Assembly (NCBI RefSeq): GCF_000174355.1
Contig: NZ_ACIS01000003.1
Coordinates: 418,561-482,560, forward strand
From: Pseudogulbenkiania ferrooxidans 2002
GTDB taxonomy: Bacteria > Pseudomonadota > Gammaproteobacteria > Burkholderiales > Chromobacteriaceae
Length of the DNA: 64,000 nt
Reading direction: 5' to 3'
Shown piece by piece: positions 1 to 10,254 of the stretch (positions within the stretch are counted from its first letter, which is position 1; each line of letters opens with the position of its first letter). Position numbers and translations under genes: made by a program. Below the pieces are notes generated by a model. It ran no database searches. It saw only the letters and a program-made list of their open reading frames with translations, and was not told where the DNA came from.

Positions 1-418
1 TCAGGCGGCCCAGTTCGCGGATGTTGCTGGCGTCAGCCGCCAGCGGCGCAGCACCCTTGTAGCTGCCGAGGCTGGCTTCCGGGCTCATCAGGATCAGCAC
101 CATCTCGCCGACCATGATCAGACCGACCGTACCGGCCAGAGGCGCATTCTTCCAGAAGCCTTCACGCAGCTTCTCGAAGTTGATGTCGAGCATCATCACC
201 ACGAACAGGAACAGCACCATCACCGCGCCGACATAGACCAGCACCAGCGAAATAGCGAGGAACTCCGACTCCAGCAGCAGCCAGTGGCCGGCGCTGGTGA
301 AGAACGCCAGCACCAGATACAGCGCGGCGTGCACCGGGTTCTTGGCCGTAATGACGCGGAGCCCGGCGAAGATCAGGATCGCCGACAGCACATAGAAAAC
401 GACGGTAGGAAAACTCAT
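1..418 (-). CDS. nuoJ: NADH-quinone oxidoreductase subunit J (partial, C-terminus cut by window edge)
   Basis: Membrane subunit of respiratory complex I. The 139 visible residues start MSFPTVVFYVLSA and hold several hydrophobic helices, including the stretch LVLVYVGAVMVLFLFVVMML that is typical of NuoJ. No in-frame stop is reached before base 1, so the C-terminal third is outside the window. It follows nuoI by 9 bases and is the last visible gene of the nuo operon; nuoK to nuoN are expected further left. Confidence 0.95.
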   Translation of the reverse strand, partial: MSFPTVVFYVLSAILIFAGLRVITAKNPVHAALYLVLAFFTSAGHWLLLESEFLAISLVLVYVGAVMVLFLFVVMMLDINFEKLREGFWKNAPLAGTVGLIMVGEMVLILMSPEASLGSYKGAAPLAADASNIRELGRL

Positions 419-427
419 CACACCCCC

Positions 428-916
428 TTAGCGATACTTGGCATCAGCCGCCTTGCGGGCGGCAATCTCGGACTCGTACTTGTCACCGATGGCCAGCAGC
501 ATGGGCTTGGTGTAGTAGAGGTCGCCACGCTTTTCGCCGTGATACTCGAAAATGTGGGTTTCCACGATGGCATCCACCGGACAGGCCTCTTCGCAGAAGC
601 CGCAGAAGATGCACTTGGTCAGATCGATGTCGTAGCGCGAGGTACGGCGGGTGCCGTCGTCACGCTGCTCCGACTCGATGGTGATCGCCATCGCCGGGCA
701 AACCGCCTCGCACAGTTTGCAGGCGATGCAGCGCTCTTCACCGTTGGCGTAGCGGCGCTGGGCGTGCAGGCCACGGAAGCGAGGCGACAGCGGCGTCTTC
801 TCTTCCGGGAACTGCACGGTAATCTTGCGTGCGAAGAAGTGACGACCCGTCAACATCAGGCCCTGCACCAACTCCACCAGCAAGAACGTTTTGAAAAAAT
901 TGCGAATCGTATCCAT
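428..916 (-). CDS. nuoI: NADH-quinone oxidoreductase subunit I (8Fe ferredoxin-like)
   Basis: Peripheral-arm subunit that carries two [4Fe-4S] clusters (N6a/N6b) passing electrons towards NuoB. Both binding motifs are visible: [12 protein letters not shown] and [12 protein letters not shown], each CxxCxxCxxxCP. The ATG at 916 gives 162 residues ([11 protein letters not shown]...), the usual length. A GTG three codons upstream (925) is possible but less likely. It lies 19 bases after nuoH. Confidence 0.96.
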   Translation of the reverse strand: MDTIRNFFKTFLLVELVQGLMLTGRHFFARKITVQFPEEKTPLSPRFRGLHAQRRYANGEERCIACKLCEAVCPAMAITIESEQRDDGTRRTSRYDIDLTKCIFCGFCEEACPVDAIVETHIFEYHGEKRGDLYYTKPMLLAIGDKYESEIAARKAADAKYR

Positions 917-935
917 GCTCTTCACCTAACCCGTA

Positions 936-1985
936 TCAGTTCCAGAGCGTCAACGGGCTCATCATCCACACGCCGACGACAAATACCCAAACCAGCGTGA
1001 CCGGAATGAACACCTTCCAGCCCAGACGCATGATCTGGTCGTAGCGGTAACGCGGGAAGGTCGCGCGGAACCACAGGAAGCAGAACAGAACCAGCGAGAT
1101 CTTCAGCGCCATCCAGATGAAGCCGGAGGCTCCGAGCACACCCCACGATGCCGGGAACGGCGACAGCCAGCCCCCCAGGAACATCAGCGAGGTCATTGCC
1201 GCGACCAGAATCATGTTGGCGTATTCGGCGAGGAAGAACACGGCAAAGGCCATGCCAGAATATTCCACGTGGAAACCAGCCACGATCTCGGACTCACCCT
1301 CGGCCACGTCGAACGGGGCGCGGTTGGTCTCGGCGACACCGGAGATCAGGTAGACGATGAACAGCGGGAACAGCGGCAGCCAGTTCCACGACAGCGCCGA
1401 GCCACCGGCCACGCCATGCCCCTGTTGGTTGACGATGTCGACCAGGTTCAGGCTGCCGCTCACCATCAGCACGCCCACCAGGGCGAAGCCCATGGCGATT
1501 TCGTACGACACGATCTGTGCCGCCGAACGCAGCGCGCCCAAGAACGAATACTTCGAGTTGGCGGCCCAGCCGGCGATGATCACGCCGTACACGCCCATCG
1601 AGGTGATGGCCATGATATACAGCAGCGAGGCGTTGGTATTCGCCAGCACCAGCTTGTCGGTGAACGGCACCACCGCCCAGGCGGCCAGCGCCGGACCGAT
1701 CGACAGCACCGGCGCCAGCAGGAACAGGCCCTTGCTGGACTGGGTCGGGAGAATGATCTCCTTCAGCAGCAGCTTGATGCCGTCGGCCAGCGGTTGCAGC
1801 AGGCCGAAGTAGCCGACCCGGTTCGGGCCGATACGCACCTGCATGTAACCGATCACCTTGCGTTCGGCCAACGTGAGGTAGGCCACCGCACCCATCATCG
1901 GCGCCACGATGGCGACGATCTTGAGCAGGGTCCACACGGTGAGCCCCGCCTCATTGCCAAGAATGCCTTGCAAGAACTCCATCAT
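936..1985 (-). CDS. nuoH: NADH-quinone oxidoreductase subunit H
   Basis: Membrane subunit at the junction with the peripheral arm; it forms part of the quinone-binding chamber. The 349 residues are mostly hydrophobic with about eight helices. They contain the conserved loop [36 protein letters not shown] and the acidic segment [23 protein letters not shown] (given here only to locate it near residues 215-240). The start overlaps nothing and follows the nuoG stop directly. Confidence 0.97.
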   Translation of the reverse strand: MMEFLQGILGNEAGLTVWTLLKIVAIVAPMMGAVAYLTLAERKVIGYMQVRIGPNRVGYFGLLQPLADGIKLLLKEIILPTQSSKGLFLLAPVLSIGPALAAWAVVPFTDKLVLANTNASLLYIMAITSMGVYGVIIAGWAANSKYSFLGALRSAAQIVSYEIAMGFALVGVLMVSGSLNLVDIVNQQGHGVAGGSALSWNWLPLFPLFIVYLISGVAETNRAPFDVAEGESEIVAGFHVEYSGMAFAVFFLAEYANMILVAAMTSLMFLGGWLSPFPASWGVLGASGFIWMALKISLVLFCFLWFRATFPRYRYDQIMRLGWKVFIPVTLVWVFVVGVWMMSPLTLWN

Positions 1986-4343
1986 TTACCCCTGCTTGAT
2001 CTCGATCGGGTCAAACATGCCGCCCAGTACGATGGTGGTCGGATGCGCGGTGGCCAGGCGTACGACGCCGGCCGGCAGCGCAGCGTCGGCCTCCAGCGCC
2101 ACACGCACCTGGCCCTCGCCCTGCTTCAGCACCACGACGGCGCCGGACTGCACGCCGGCGGCGTCCAGCACGCTCTGCGCCGCATGCGCCACCGGCACGG
2201 CGGCGGCACGCGTCGCCTGCAGCGACGAGGCGCGGCGGCAGATAGCATCGGCCTGGTACAGCGGCACTTCGCCGACGCGCACCAGCGCGGAGGCGGCGGG
2301 CTGCACGTTGGCCGAAACGGAGGCCAGCACATTGTTCAGGCTCGGTGCGATCTCGCCCTTGCCCTGCCATTCGGCACGGACTTCTTCGACACTGGTGTAC
2401 TCGAAGCCGGACAGGCCGAGCATGTTGCCCAGCACGCGCAGCACCTTCCATGCCGGGCGCGCTTCACCCTGCGGGCGCACCACGCCGTTGAAGGTCTGCA
2501 GGCGGCCTTCCATGTTGACGAAGGAACCGGCGGTCTCAGAGAACGGCGCGATCGGCAGCAGCACGTCGGCGTAATCGAGCAGGCCCTCGGCCTTGAACGC
2601 GGTCAGCGCGATCACGGTCTCGGCCGACTTCATCGCGGCGACGGCGGCTTGCGGGTTGTAACTGTCGAATTCGACTTCGGTGTTCAGCAGCACGTAGGCC
2701 TTGCGCGGCTCGGCAATCATCTGCTGGGCGTTGAGACCCGCCGATACGGCGGCACCGAAGACACCGCGCGTCGGCACGGCACCGACCAGTTCGGCGCCAA
2801 CGCTGTTGGCGGCCTCGGCCAGCACGCCGAAGCGGGCGCCGCTCAGACGGGCGATTTCCTGCGCCAGCGACAACAGTTCGGAGAACGCCGGATGATGTTG
2901 AGCGACGTTGCCCAGCACCACCGAAGCGGTCTCGGCGCCACACAGGCTATCGGCGATACGCTGCGCGTCGGCCGACACGGTCACCGCGGCCAGATCGATC
3001 GCACTCTCGCCCGACTTGATCGCCACCACGGCTTTCAGCACCTGGGCCAGCGCGTTCACCAGCGCCTGCGGCGAGACGATCAGCTTGGCGTTGAGCTTGG
3101 TCAGCAATGCGTCGTCGGCAACGTGGATGACATTGAGCTCGCTGCCCTTCTTCACCGCTTGGCGCAGACGCGAGGCCAAGAGCGGCTGCTCCTGGCGCTG
3201 CGTGCTGCCCACTACCAGCACGGACTTGGCCGAAGCCAGCTCGACGATGCTGGAGCCCAACCACAGCGCGCCCTGCTGGGCGGCGTCGGCGCGGAAATCG
3301 GAACGGCGCAGACGGTAGTCGACGTTGTTCACGCCGAAGCTGCGCGCCAGTTTCTGCACCATGAACAGTTCTTCGGTGGTGCTGTGCGGGCTGGCCAGCA
3401 CGCCGATGGCGTCCTTGCCATGATCGCGAGACACGCCGTTCAGGCCCTTGACCACGTATTCCAGCGCGGTCTGCCAGTCGGCTTCGTGCCACTTGCCGTC
3501 GTGCTTGATCATCGGCTTCTGCAGACGCTCGGCACTGTTCAGGCCTTCGTAGGAGAAGCGGTCACGGTCGGCGATCCAGCATTCGTTGATGTCTTCGTTC
3601 TCGAGCGGCAGCACACGCATCACCTGGTTGCCCTTGACCTGAACGATCAGGTTGGCGCCGAGGCCGTCGTGCGGGCTTACCGACTTGCGGCGCGACAGCT
3701 CCCAGGCGCGGGTGCTGTAACGGAACGGTTTCGAGGTCAGCGCGCCGACCGGGCACAGGTCGATCACGTTGCCGGAAATTTCCGAATCCACGGTCTTGCC
3801 GAGGAAAGGCAGGATTTCCGAGAACTCGCTGCGGTTGGCCATGCCGATTTCCTGGAAACCGCCGATTTCCTCGGTAAAGCGCACACAACGGGTGCAATGG
3901 ATGCAGCGGCTCATTTCCTCAGCGGAAACCAGCGGCCCCATGTCCTTGCCCACCACCACGCGCTTCTCTTCCTGGTAGCGCGAAGCGGAATTGCCATAGC
4001 CCACGGCGAGATCCTGCAGCTGGCATTCGCCGCCCTGGTCGCAGATCGGGCAATCCAGCGGGTGGTTGATCAGCAGGAACTCCATCACCCCGGCCTGGGC
4101 CTTCTTGGCCATGTCGGAGTGGGTGTGCACCTTCATGCCATCCGTCACCGGAGTGGCACAGGCCGGCAGCGGCTTGGGAGCCTTCTCTACCTCGACCAGG
4201 CACATGCGGCAGTTGGCCGCGATGGAGAGTTTCTTGTGGTAACAAAAGTGAGGGATGTACGTGCCCACCGAGTGGGCCGCATCCATGACGGTGCTTCCCT
4301 GCGGGACCGTCAGTTTCTTACCGTCGATTTCAATTTCAAGCAT
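1986..4343 (-). CDS. nuoG: NADH-quinone oxidoreductase subunit G
   Basis: Largest peripheral-arm subunit (785 aa). It relays electrons from NuoF through several Fe-S clusters. The N-terminal ferredoxin-like domain has CRMCLVEVE and further cysteines. The His-ligated cluster motif HPLDCPICDQGGECQLQD and the CIHCTRCVRF motif follow. The C-terminal two thirds resemble the molybdopterin oxidoreductase fold, as in other NuoG. It starts 3 bases after nuoF, within the operon. Confidence 0.97.
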   Translation of the reverse strand: MLEIEIDGKKLTVPQGSTVMDAAHSVGTYIPHFCYHKKLSIAANCRMCLVEVEKAPKPLPACATPVTDGMKVHTHSDMAKKAQAGVMEFLLINHPLDCPICDQGGECQLQDLAVGYGNSASRYQEEKRVVVGKDMGPLVSAEEMSRCIHCTRCVRFTEEIGGFQEIGMANRSEFSEILPFLGKTVDSEISGNVIDLCPVGALTSKPFRYSTRAWELSRRKSVSPHDGLGANLIVQVKGNQVMRVLPLENEDINECWIADRDRFSYEGLNSAERLQKPMIKHDGKWHEADWQTALEYVVKGLNGVSRDHGKDAIGVLASPHSTTEELFMVQKLARSFGVNNVDYRLRRSDFRADAAQQGALWLGSSIVELASAKSVLVVGSTQRQEQPLLASRLRQAVKKGSELNVIHVADDALLTKLNAKLIVSPQALVNALAQVLKAVVAIKSGESAIDLAAVTVSADAQRIADSLCGAETASVVLGNVAQHHPAFSELLSLAQEIARLSGARFGVLAEAANSVGAELVGAVPTRGVFGAAVSAGLNAQQMIAEPRKAYVLLNTEVEFDSYNPQAAVAAMKSAETVIALTAFKAEGLLDYADVLLPIAPFSETAGSFVNMEGRLQTFNGVVRPQGEARPAWKVLRVLGNMLGLSGFEYTSVEEVRAEWQGKGEIAPSLNNVLASVSANVQPAASALVRVGEVPLYQADAICRRASSLQATRAAAVPVAHAAQSVLDAAGVQSGAVVVLKQGEGQVRVALEADAALPAGVVRLATAHPTTIVLGGMFDPIEIKQG

Positions 4344-4346
4344 CGC

Positions 4347-5642
4347 TCAACACCATTTGTGGTCCACCAAGGTCTTTCCGTGTTCGATCGCGTATTCGAA
4401 CTCGTGACGGAAATGCTTGGTGAAACTGCGAACCGGGAACACCGCGGCATCGGCCAGGGCGCAGATGGTGCGGCCCGCCATGTTGTTGCCAACGGAATCC
4501 AGAAGCTCCAGATCGCCCGGACGGCCTTCGCCGTTGGCGATGCGATGGATCACGCGATAGAGCCAGCCGGTGCCTTCACGGCACGGCGTGCACTGACCGC
4601 AAGACTCTTCGTGGTAGAAGTAGGCCAGACGCTCCAGCGCCTTGATCATGCACACGTCTTCGTTCATCACGATCACGGCACCGGAGCCCAGCATGGAGCC
4701 GGCCTTGCTGATGCTGTCGTAATCCATGGTGCAGCTCATCATGATCTCGGCCGGCAGAATCGGCGCGGACGAACCGCCCGGGATCACCGCCTTGAGCTTC
4801 TTGCCGTCCCTCATGCCGCCTGCCATTTCCAGCAGCGTCGAGAACGGGGTGCCGAGCGGAATCTCGTAGTTGCCCGGACGATTGACGTGACCGGAGACCG
4901 AGAACAGCTTGGTGCCGCCGTTGTTCGGCTTGCCCGCTTCGAGGAACTTCTGCGCGCCGTCGCGGATGATGAACGGCACCGAGGCGAACGACTCGGTGTT
5001 GTTGATGGTGGTCGGCTTTCCGTAGAGGCCGAAGCTAGCCGGGAACGGCGGCTTGAAGCGCGGCTGGCCTTTCTTGCCTTCCAGCGACTCCAGCAACGCG
5101 GTTTCCTCGCCGCAGATGTAGGCACCGTAGCCGTGGTGGGCGTACAGCTCGAAGCTGAAGTCGGTGCCGAGGATGTGCTGGCCAAGGAAGCCGGCCTTGC
5201 GGGCCTCTTCCAGCGCTTCTTCGAAACGCTGGTACTCGGCGAAGACCTCGCCGTGGATGTAGTTGTAGCCGGCCTTGGTGCCCATCGCGTAACCGGCGAT
5301 GATCATGCCTTCGATCAGCGCGTGCGGGTTGAAGCGCAGGATGTCGCGGTCCTTGAAGGTGCCCGGCTCGCCCTCGTCGGTATTGCACACGACGTACTTG
5401 TCGCCCGGGAACGAACGCGGCATGAAGCTCCACTTCAGGCCGGTCGGGAAGCCGGCACCGCCACGACCGCGCAGGCCGGAGTTCTTCACCTCGGCGATCA
5501 CGTCTTCCTGCGGCAGCTTGCTGTCGAGAATCTTGCGCAGCGCCTGGTAGCCGCCACGTGCCACGTAGGCATCGAGGCGCCAGGCATCGGCGGCGGCCGT
5601 GTCCACCCCGTCGAAAATCACACCATTGACGAAGACTGCCAT
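4347..5642 (-). CDS. nuoF: NADH-quinone oxidoreductase subunit F (NADH/FMN binding)
   Basis: Entry subunit of complex I: it oxidises NADH through FMN and the N3 [4Fe-4S] cluster. The glycine-rich NADH/FMN motif [17 protein letters not shown] is near residue 55 and the cluster motif [15 protein letters not shown] near residue 350. At 431 aa it has normal length. Its start codon overlaps the nuoE stop by one base, which suggests translational coupling. Confidence 0.97.
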   Translation of the reverse strand: MAVFVNGVIFDGVDTAAADAWRLDAYVARGGYQALRKILDSKLPQEDVIAEVKNSGLRGRGGAGFPTGLKWSFMPRSFPGDKYVVCNTDEGEPGTFKDRDILRFNPHALIEGMIIAGYAMGTKAGYNYIHGEVFAEYQRFEEALEEARKAGFLGQHILGTDFSFELYAHHGYGAYICGEETALLESLEGKKGQPRFKPPFPASFGLYGKPTTINNTESFASVPFIIRDGAQKFLEAGKPNNGGTKLFSVSGHVNRPGNYEIPLGTPFSTLLEMAGGMRDGKKLKAVIPGGSSAPILPAEIMMSCTMDYDSISKAGSMLGSGAVIVMNEDVCMIKALERLAYFYHEESCGQCTPCREGTGWLYRVIHRIANGEGRPGDLELLDSVGNNMAGRTICALADAAVFPVRSFTKHFRHEFEYAIEHGKTLVDHKWC

Positions 5643-6142
5643 TATTTCAACTCCGCCAGTTTTTTATCGATAGCTTCGGGCGTCATGAAGCTGCACATGC
5701 TGTGGTTGTTCACCAGCAGCACCGGCGCATCGCCACAGGCACCCATGCACTCCCCTTCCAGCAGGGTGTACATGCCGTCGGTACTGGTTTCGCCGATGGC
5801 GATGCCCAGCTTGCCCGAGATGTACTCGGCCGCGTTGACGCCGCCGGACAGGGCACAGGGCAGGTTGGTACAGACGGTGATTTTGTATTTGCCCACCGGC
5901 TTCATGTCATACATGTTGTAGAAGGTGGCGACTTCGTAGGCAGCTACCGGGGGAATTTCCAGGTAGTTGGCGACGAACTCGATCACCTCTTGATTCAGGC
6001 AGCGGGCTTCCGGGGTTTCACCGGTGGAACGCCGCTCTTCCAGCGCGATGCGCAGAGCGCCCATGACGGCGGAGCGCTTCTGGTCGGCCGGATATTTGGC
6101 GACCTCGCGGTCGATCAAGGCAAGCGATTGTGCGGACAGCAT
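5642..6142 (-). CDS. nuoE: NADH-quinone oxidoreductase subunit E ([2Fe-2S] protein)
   Basis: Thioredoxin-fold subunit that carries the N1a [2Fe-2S] cluster and pairs with NuoF. The four cysteine ligands appear as CTNLPC and ECMGAC. It is 166 aa, normal for the family, and overlaps the stop of nuoD by one base. Confidence 0.96.
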   Translation of the reverse strand: MLSAQSLALIDREVAKYPADQKRSAVMGALRIALEERRSTGETPEARCLNQEVIEFVANYLEIPPVAAYEVATFYNMYDMKPVGKYKITVCTNLPCALSGGVNAAEYISGKLGIAIGETSTDGMYTLLEGECMGACGDAPVLLVNNHSMCSFMTPEAIDKKLAELK

Positions 6143-7395
6143 CAGCGGTCAATCTCCCCAAACACGATATCCTGTGTACCGATGATCGCCACCACGTCGG
6201 CGATCATGTGGCCGCGCGACATTTCGTCCAGGGCCGCCAGATGGGCGTAACCCGGCGCGCGGATTTTGAGACGGTACGGTTTGTTGGCGCCATCCGACAC
6301 CAGGTAGATGCCGAATTCACCCTTGGGGTGTTCCACCGCGGCGTAGGCTTCGCCTTCCGGCACGTGCATGCCTTCGGTGAACAGCTTGAAGTGGTGGATC
6401 AGCTCTTCCATGTTGCTCTTCATGCCTTCCCGCGAAGGCGGAGCAACCTTGAAGTTGTCGGTGATGACCGGCCCCGGATTTTTCTTGAGCCAATCGACGC
6501 ATTGCTTGACGATGCGGTTGGACTGGCGCATTTCCTCGATGCGCACCAGATAGCGATCGTAGCAGTCGCCATTGACGCCAACCGGGATGTCGAAATCCAT
6601 GCGGTCGTAGACGTCGTAGGGCTGCTTCTTGCGCAGGTCCCACTCGATACCCGAACCGCGCAGCATCGGCCCGGAGAAGCCCAGGTTCCGTGCGCGCTCC
6701 GGCGATACGACGCCGATGCCGACGGTACGCTGCTTCCAGATGCGGTTGTCGGTCAGCAGGGTCTCGTACTCGTCCACGTAGGTCGGGAAACGCTGGGTGA
6801 AGGCGTCGATGAAGTCGAGCATGCTGCCCTGGCGGCCTTCGTTGAGTTTGGCCAGTTCACGTGCGTTCTTGATCTTGGAAACGGTGTACTGCGGCATCGA
6901 ATCCGGCAGGTCGCGGTAGACACCACCCGGACGGAAGTACGCCGCGTGCATGCGCGCACCGGAAACGGCCTCGTAGCAGTCCATCAGGTCCTCGCGCTCA
7001 CGGAACGCGTAGAGGAACACGGTCATCGCACCGATGTCGATGGCGTGGGCCCCGATCCACAGCAGGTGGTTCAGGATACGGGTGATCTCGGCGAACATGA
7101 CGCGGATGTACTGCGCCCGCTCGGGAACTTCTACCCCCAGCAGCTTCTCGATCGCCAGGCAGTAGGCATGCTCGTTGCTCATCATGGAGACGTAGTCGAG
7201 ACGGTCCATGTACGGCAGCGACTGGATGAAGGTCTTGCTTTCGGCCAACTTCTCGGTGCCGCGATGCAGCAGACCGACGTGCGGGTCGGCGCGCTGGATC
7301 ACTTCACCATCCAGCTCCAGCACTAGGCGCAGTACACCGTGTGCCGCCGGGTGTTGCGGACCGAAGTTGAGCGTGTAGTTGCGAATCTCAGCCAC
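6142..7395 (-). CDS. nuoD: NADH-quinone oxidoreductase subunit D (49-kDa, quinone site)
   Basis: Nickel-hydrogenase-like subunit that forms the quinone site together with NuoB. The N-terminus [19 protein letters not shown] is diagnostic. The 417 aa length matches bacterial NuoD when it is separate from NuoC. The start is GTG at 7395 and the gene overlaps the end of nuoC by 8 bases. It carries one copy of the recurrent GTTGGCCGAA 10-mer (7240-7249, minus orientation), coding for part of KLAES. Confidence 0.97.
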   Translation of the reverse strand: MAEIRNYTLNFGPQHPAAHGVLRLVLELDGEVIQRADPHVGLLHRGTEKLAESKTFIQSLPYMDRLDYVSMMSNEHAYCLAIEKLLGVEVPERAQYIRVMFAEITRILNHLLWIGAHAIDIGAMTVFLYAFREREDLMDCYEAVSGARMHAAYFRPGGVYRDLPDSMPQYTVSKIKNARELAKLNEGRQGSMLDFIDAFTQRFPTYVDEYETLLTDNRIWKQRTVGIGVVSPERARNLGFSGPMLRGSGIEWDLRKKQPYDVYDRMDFDIPVGVNGDCYDRYLVRIEEMRQSNRIVKQCVDWLKKNPGPVITDNFKVAPPSREGMKSNMEELIHHFKLFTEGMHVPEGEAYAAVEHPKGEFGIYLVSDGANKPYRLKIRAPGYAHLAALDEMSRGHMIADVVAIIGTQDIVFGEIDR

Positions 7396-7981
7396 CGTAG
7401 GTCTCCTCGCGAATGATGCGCGGGGTGATTTCCCGCGGTTCGATGGTGACCGGCTGGTAGATCACCCGTTGTTGCGTCGGGTCATAGCGCATTTCGACGT
7501 AGCCGGACAGAGGGAAGTCCTTGCGGAACGGGTGGCCGACAAAGCCGTAGTCGGTCAGCAGGCGGCGCAGGTCCGGATGGCCGTCGAATACGATGCCAAA
7601 GAGGTCGAACGCTTCGCGCTCGAACCAGTTGGCGGAATTCCACACGCCGACGACGGAATTCACCACGGGGAAATCGTCTTCCGGTGCGAAAGTCTTAAGA
7701 CGGATGCGCCAGTTGTGCTTGAGGGACAGGAGATGAGAAACGACGGCAAAGCGCGGACCATCCCAGGGCTGGTCCTTGTAGCTGCTGTAATCAACGCCAC
7801 ACAGATCGATCAGTTGCTCGAACGACAACTCGGCGTGATCACGCAGCAGGGAGGCTACTTCGACGATGTTTTCTGCCTTGCAGACGATGGTCAGCTCATC
7901 GAGCGCCAGCGTGCTCTGGACAAGCCTGTCGCCCAGCACCTGCTCGACAACCGACTTGAGCGCTTCCATTTTGGAGGCCAT
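7388..7981 (-). CDS. nuoC: NADH-quinone oxidoreductase subunit C
   Basis: Peripheral-arm 30-kDa subunit of complex I, without cofactors. The conserved block [20 protein letters not shown] followed by [16 protein letters not shown] is visible. It is 197 aa, separate from nuoD, with an 8-base overlap. It starts 11 bases after nuoB. Confidence 0.96.
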   Translation of the reverse strand: MASKMEALKSVVEQVLGDRLVQSTLALDELTIVCKAENIVEVASLLRDHAELSFEQLIDLCGVDYSSYKDQPWDGPRFAVVSHLLSLKHNWRIRLKTFAPEDDFPVVNSVVGVWNSANWFEREAFDLFGIVFDGHPDLRRLLTDYGFVGHPFRKDFPLSGYVEMRYDPTQQRVIYQPVTIEPREITPRIIREETYGG

Positions 7982-7992
7982 GGGTTTCTACC

Positions 7993-8469
7993 TTAGCGGG
8001 CAATGGTGTTAGTACGTTTGATCTTGTTCTGCAGCTGGATGATGCCGTACAGCAGCGCTTCGGCAGTCGGCGGACAGCCCGGCACGTAGACATCAACAGG
8101 AACGATTCGGTCGCAGCCCCGCACCACGGAGTACGAGTAGTGGTAGTAGCCACCACCGTTGGCACAGGATCCCATCGAAATAACCCAGCGCGGCTCGGCC
8201 ATCTGGTCGTACACCTTGCGCAGGGCGGGGGCCATCTTGTTGCACAGCGTACCGGCCACGATCATCAGGTCAGACTGGCGCGGACTCGGGCGGAACACCA
8301 CGCCGAAGCGGTCAAGGTCATAACGGGCCGCACCCGCATGCATCATTTCCACCGCACAGCAGGCAAGGCCAAAGGTCATCGGCCACAGCGAACCGGTACG
8401 CGTATAGTTGATGAGCTTATCGGCGGTAGTGGTGATGAAACCTTTTTCGAGAATGCCTTCTACTCCCAT
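7993..8469 (-). CDS. nuoB: NADH-quinone oxidoreductase subunit B (N2 cluster)
   Basis: Carries the terminal [4Fe-4S] cluster N2 that reduces quinone. The ligands are visible in [10 protein letters not shown] (adjacent Cys pair), GSCANGG and [10 protein letters not shown]. An in-frame extension reaches 8580, but the ATG at 8469 ([14 protein letters not shown]) gives the standard 158 residues and a 10-base overlap with nuoA, so I use that start. Confidence 0.96.
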   Translation of the reverse strand: MGVEGILEKGFITTTADKLINYTRTGSLWPMTFGLACCAVEMMHAGAARYDLDRFGVVFRPSPRQSDLMIVAGTLCNKMAPALRKVYDQMAEPRWVISMGSCANGGGYYHYSYSVVRGCDRIVPVDVYVPGCPPTAEALLYGIIQLQNKIKRTNTIAR

Positions 8470-8816
8470 TCCAGGGCTCCCTTTTTCCACATGTAGACGA
8501 AGCCGAGCGTCAGAACCGCAATGAACTCCACCATGACACCAAAACCGAACGCACCGAGTTCCTTCAGCACGACGGCCCAAGGGAACAGGAAGGTGATTTC
8601 GAGATCGAACAAAATGAAGAGGATGGCTACGAGGTAATAACGCACGTCGAACTTCATGCGCGCGTCTTCAAAGGCCTCGAAGCCGCACTCGTAAGGAGAG
8701 AGTTTTTCAGGATCAGGACGATTAGGAGCAACCAGCCACCCCAGCAGGATGGGGCCGACACCAACCAAGAGCCCTACTATGACGAACAACAGAATGGGAA
8801 AGTAATTTTGCAGCAT
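8460..8816 (-). CDS. nuoA: NADH-quinone oxidoreductase subunit A
   Basis: Small membrane subunit (118 aa, three helices) and the first gene of the nuo operon. The loop [21 protein letters not shown] is the diagnostic NuoA segment. Only about 55 bases separate its ATG from the terminator behind tRNA-Leu, and that gap also holds a second hairpin with a T run (8832-8856). Confidence 0.96.
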   Translation of the reverse strand: MLQNYFPILLFVIVGLLVGVGPILLGWLVAPNRPDPEKLSPYECGFEAFEDARMKFDVRYYLVAILFILFDLEITFLFPWAVVLKELGAFGFGVMVEFIAVLTLGFVYMWKKGALEWE

Positions 8817-8831
8817 TTCCCGTATACCCCC

Positions 8832-8856
8832 AAAAAAAGGAGGTATGACCCTCCTT
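8832..8856 (-). terminator. terminator-like hairpin in the nuoA leader
   Basis: On the minus strand AAGGAGG (8856-8850) pairs with CCTCCTT (8843-8837) around a 6-nt loop, followed by a run of seven T. It stands 16 bases upstream of the nuoA start codon. It could be an attenuator of the nuo operon, or the second of two tandem terminators behind the tRNA. Its place so close to nuoA is unusual. Confidence 0.55.
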
Positions 8857-8870
8857 GGCTCGAAATAAAA

Positions 8871-8900
8871 CAGGCCACCGGAATCCCGGTGGCCTGTTTT
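8871..8900 (-). terminator. rho-independent terminator after tRNA-Leu
   Basis: 11-bp inverted repeat CAGGCCACCGG / CCGGTGGCCTG (8871-8881 with 8886-8896). It is followed on the minus strand by TTTTATTT and on the plus strand by TTTT, so it may work in both directions. It lies 6 bases past the CCA end of the tRNA gene. Confidence 0.8.
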
Positions 8901-8906
8901 TTACGG

Positions 8907-8991
8907 TGGTGCCGACAGTGAGACTCGAACTCACACAGCTTTCGCCACTACCCCCTCAAGATAGCGTGTCTACCAATTTCACCATGTCGGC
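8907..8991 (-). tRNA. tRNA-Leu (anticodon GAG)
   Basis: 85-nt class II tRNA including an encoded CCA end. The acceptor stem GCCGACA pairs with TGTCGGC and the discriminator is A. The D arm contains AATTGGTAGACA. The anticodon stem CTATC/GGTAG encloses the loop TTGAGGG, giving anticodon GAG. A variable arm and a T arm with GTTCGAGTC follow. It sits between secG and nuoA on the same strand. Confidence 0.97.
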
Positions 8992-9005
8992 ACATAACTA
9001 AACTT

Positions 9006-9350
9006 TTATTCCGGTATCTTCGAACCGGCAGGCTTCTGATTCGCGGCACCGCCCGGGAGTTGCGGCACTACTTTTTCAATTTGCCCACCCATCACACCCA
9101 GCTCGCTAGAGGGACCAGCAGAGAGCTTAACCAAGGCAAGACAGGTCGAGAAAAACACAATAGCTGCAACAGCAGTGGTTCGACTCAGAAAGTTTGCCGA
9201 ACCAGAGGCCCCAAACAAACTACCGGACGAACCTGCGCCGAACGCCGCCCCCATATCCGCACCCTTGCCGTGCTGCATCAGGACAAGAACAATAATTGTT
9301 ACTGCGGATATGATATTAATTACCCAAACGAGCGTTTTTAGAATTTCCAT
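9006..9350 (-). CDS. secG: preprotein translocase subunit SecG
   Basis: Small accessory subunit of the SecYEG channel. It has two hydrophobic helices, at residues ~3-22 (LVWVINIISAVTIIVLVLMQ) and ~58-77, with the conserved cytosolic loop HGKGADMGAAFG followed by a Gly/Ser-rich stretch. It is 114 aa. The start lies one base downstream of the tpiA stop, so the two are probably cotranscribed. Confidence 0.94.
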   Translation of the reverse strand: MEILKTLVWVINIISAVTIIVLVLMQHGKGADMGAAFGAGSSGSLFGASGSANFLSRTTAVAAIVFFSTCLALVKLSAGPSSELGVMGGQIEKVVPQLPGGAANQKPAGSKIPE

Positions 9351-9351
9351 A

Positions 9352-10098
9352 CTATATCAATTTTCTAGCGGTTTGGCAAATCATCGAAAACGACTCTGGA
9401 ACCAGGGATGCACCCCCTACCAGCGCCCCGTCAACATTATCGAGAGACAGGATTGCCATCGCATTGTCTGCTTTGACGCTGCCGCCGTAGAGGACGCGAA
9501 TATTAGCAGAGCCCTTGAGCCGGCGCAAGCATTCGGCTTTTATTTCACGGTGGATTTCGTCGATCTGCTCGAGACTGGCCACCTTGCCCGTACCGATCGC
9601 CCATACCGGCTCATAGGCCACCACCGCCTGCCCGCCGTCGATGCCGTCGAGCACCGACAACTGCTCGCGGATTACGGCGAGATGACGATCCGCTTCGCGT
9701 TCAGCCAGAGTCTCGCCAACGCAATATACCGGAGTGAGGCCGGCCGCGATGGCGTTGCGCAGCTTCAGACTCAGCGCCTCACTGCCTTCACCAAGATACT
9801 GACGGCGCTCGGAATGGCCTACCAGCACGTAGTGGCAGCCAACGTCAGCCAGCATGTTGGCCGAGCTTTCTCCGGTAAAGGCACCGTCTTCGGCGAAGCG
9901 ACTGACGTCCTGGGCCGCCAGCACCAGGCCCTGCCCGCCAAGCAAGGATCCGACCGATACCAGGTAGGGAGTGGGAACCGCGATGGCGACGCCGGAACGG
10001 TTGACCGACTCCGACGCCAACAATTGCGCCACCAATTGCGCGTTGAACGCATGGCGCCCATGCATTTTCCAGTTTCCAATCACCAACTTATCAGCCAT
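9352..10098 (-). CDS. tpiA: triosephosphate isomerase
   Basis: Interconverts dihydroxyacetone phosphate and glyceraldehyde-3-phosphate in glycolysis. The catalytic His lies in [16 protein letters not shown], the catalytic Glu in [12 protein letters not shown], and the N-terminal Asn/Lys in GNWKMHG. The 248 aa length is standard. It heads the tpiA-secG-tRNA-Leu-nuo series. Confidence 0.97.
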   Translation of the reverse strand: MADKLVIGNWKMHGRHAFNAQLVAQLLASESVNRSGVAIAVPTPYLVSVGSLLGGQGLVLAAQDVSRFAEDGAFTGESSANMLADVGCHYVLVGHSERRQYLGEGSEALSLKLRNAIAAGLTPVYCVGETLAEREADRHLAVIREQLSVLDGIDGGQAVVAYEPVWAIGTGKVASLEQIDEIHREIKAECLRRLKGSANIRVLYGGSVKADNAMAILSLDNVDGALVGGASLVPESFSMICQTARKLI

Positions 10099-10254
10099 AA
10101 CACCCCCATATTATTTCGACGCGCATTATATCCCCGATCTAAGGAGCGTCAAATCGCCTACCGGCAGCGCCCAAAAGACAACTTGTAATATTTCTGCAAA
10201 ATACGAGGACTAGGATGCGTCCATCGTCAACTGTGTCGCTCACACGGAGTAAGC

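Noticed and set aside
1269..5921. 1550-codon open frame on the plus strand
   Set aside because: It lies antisense to nuoH-nuoG-nuoF, which are unmistakable. The His/Arg/Gln-rich translation is the usual shadow of GC-rich codons.
10099..10254. Possible Pho box before pstS
   Set aside because: The region contains a TTGTAAT...TGCAAAA-like pattern but no convincing pair of CTGTCAT-type repeats at the right spacing.
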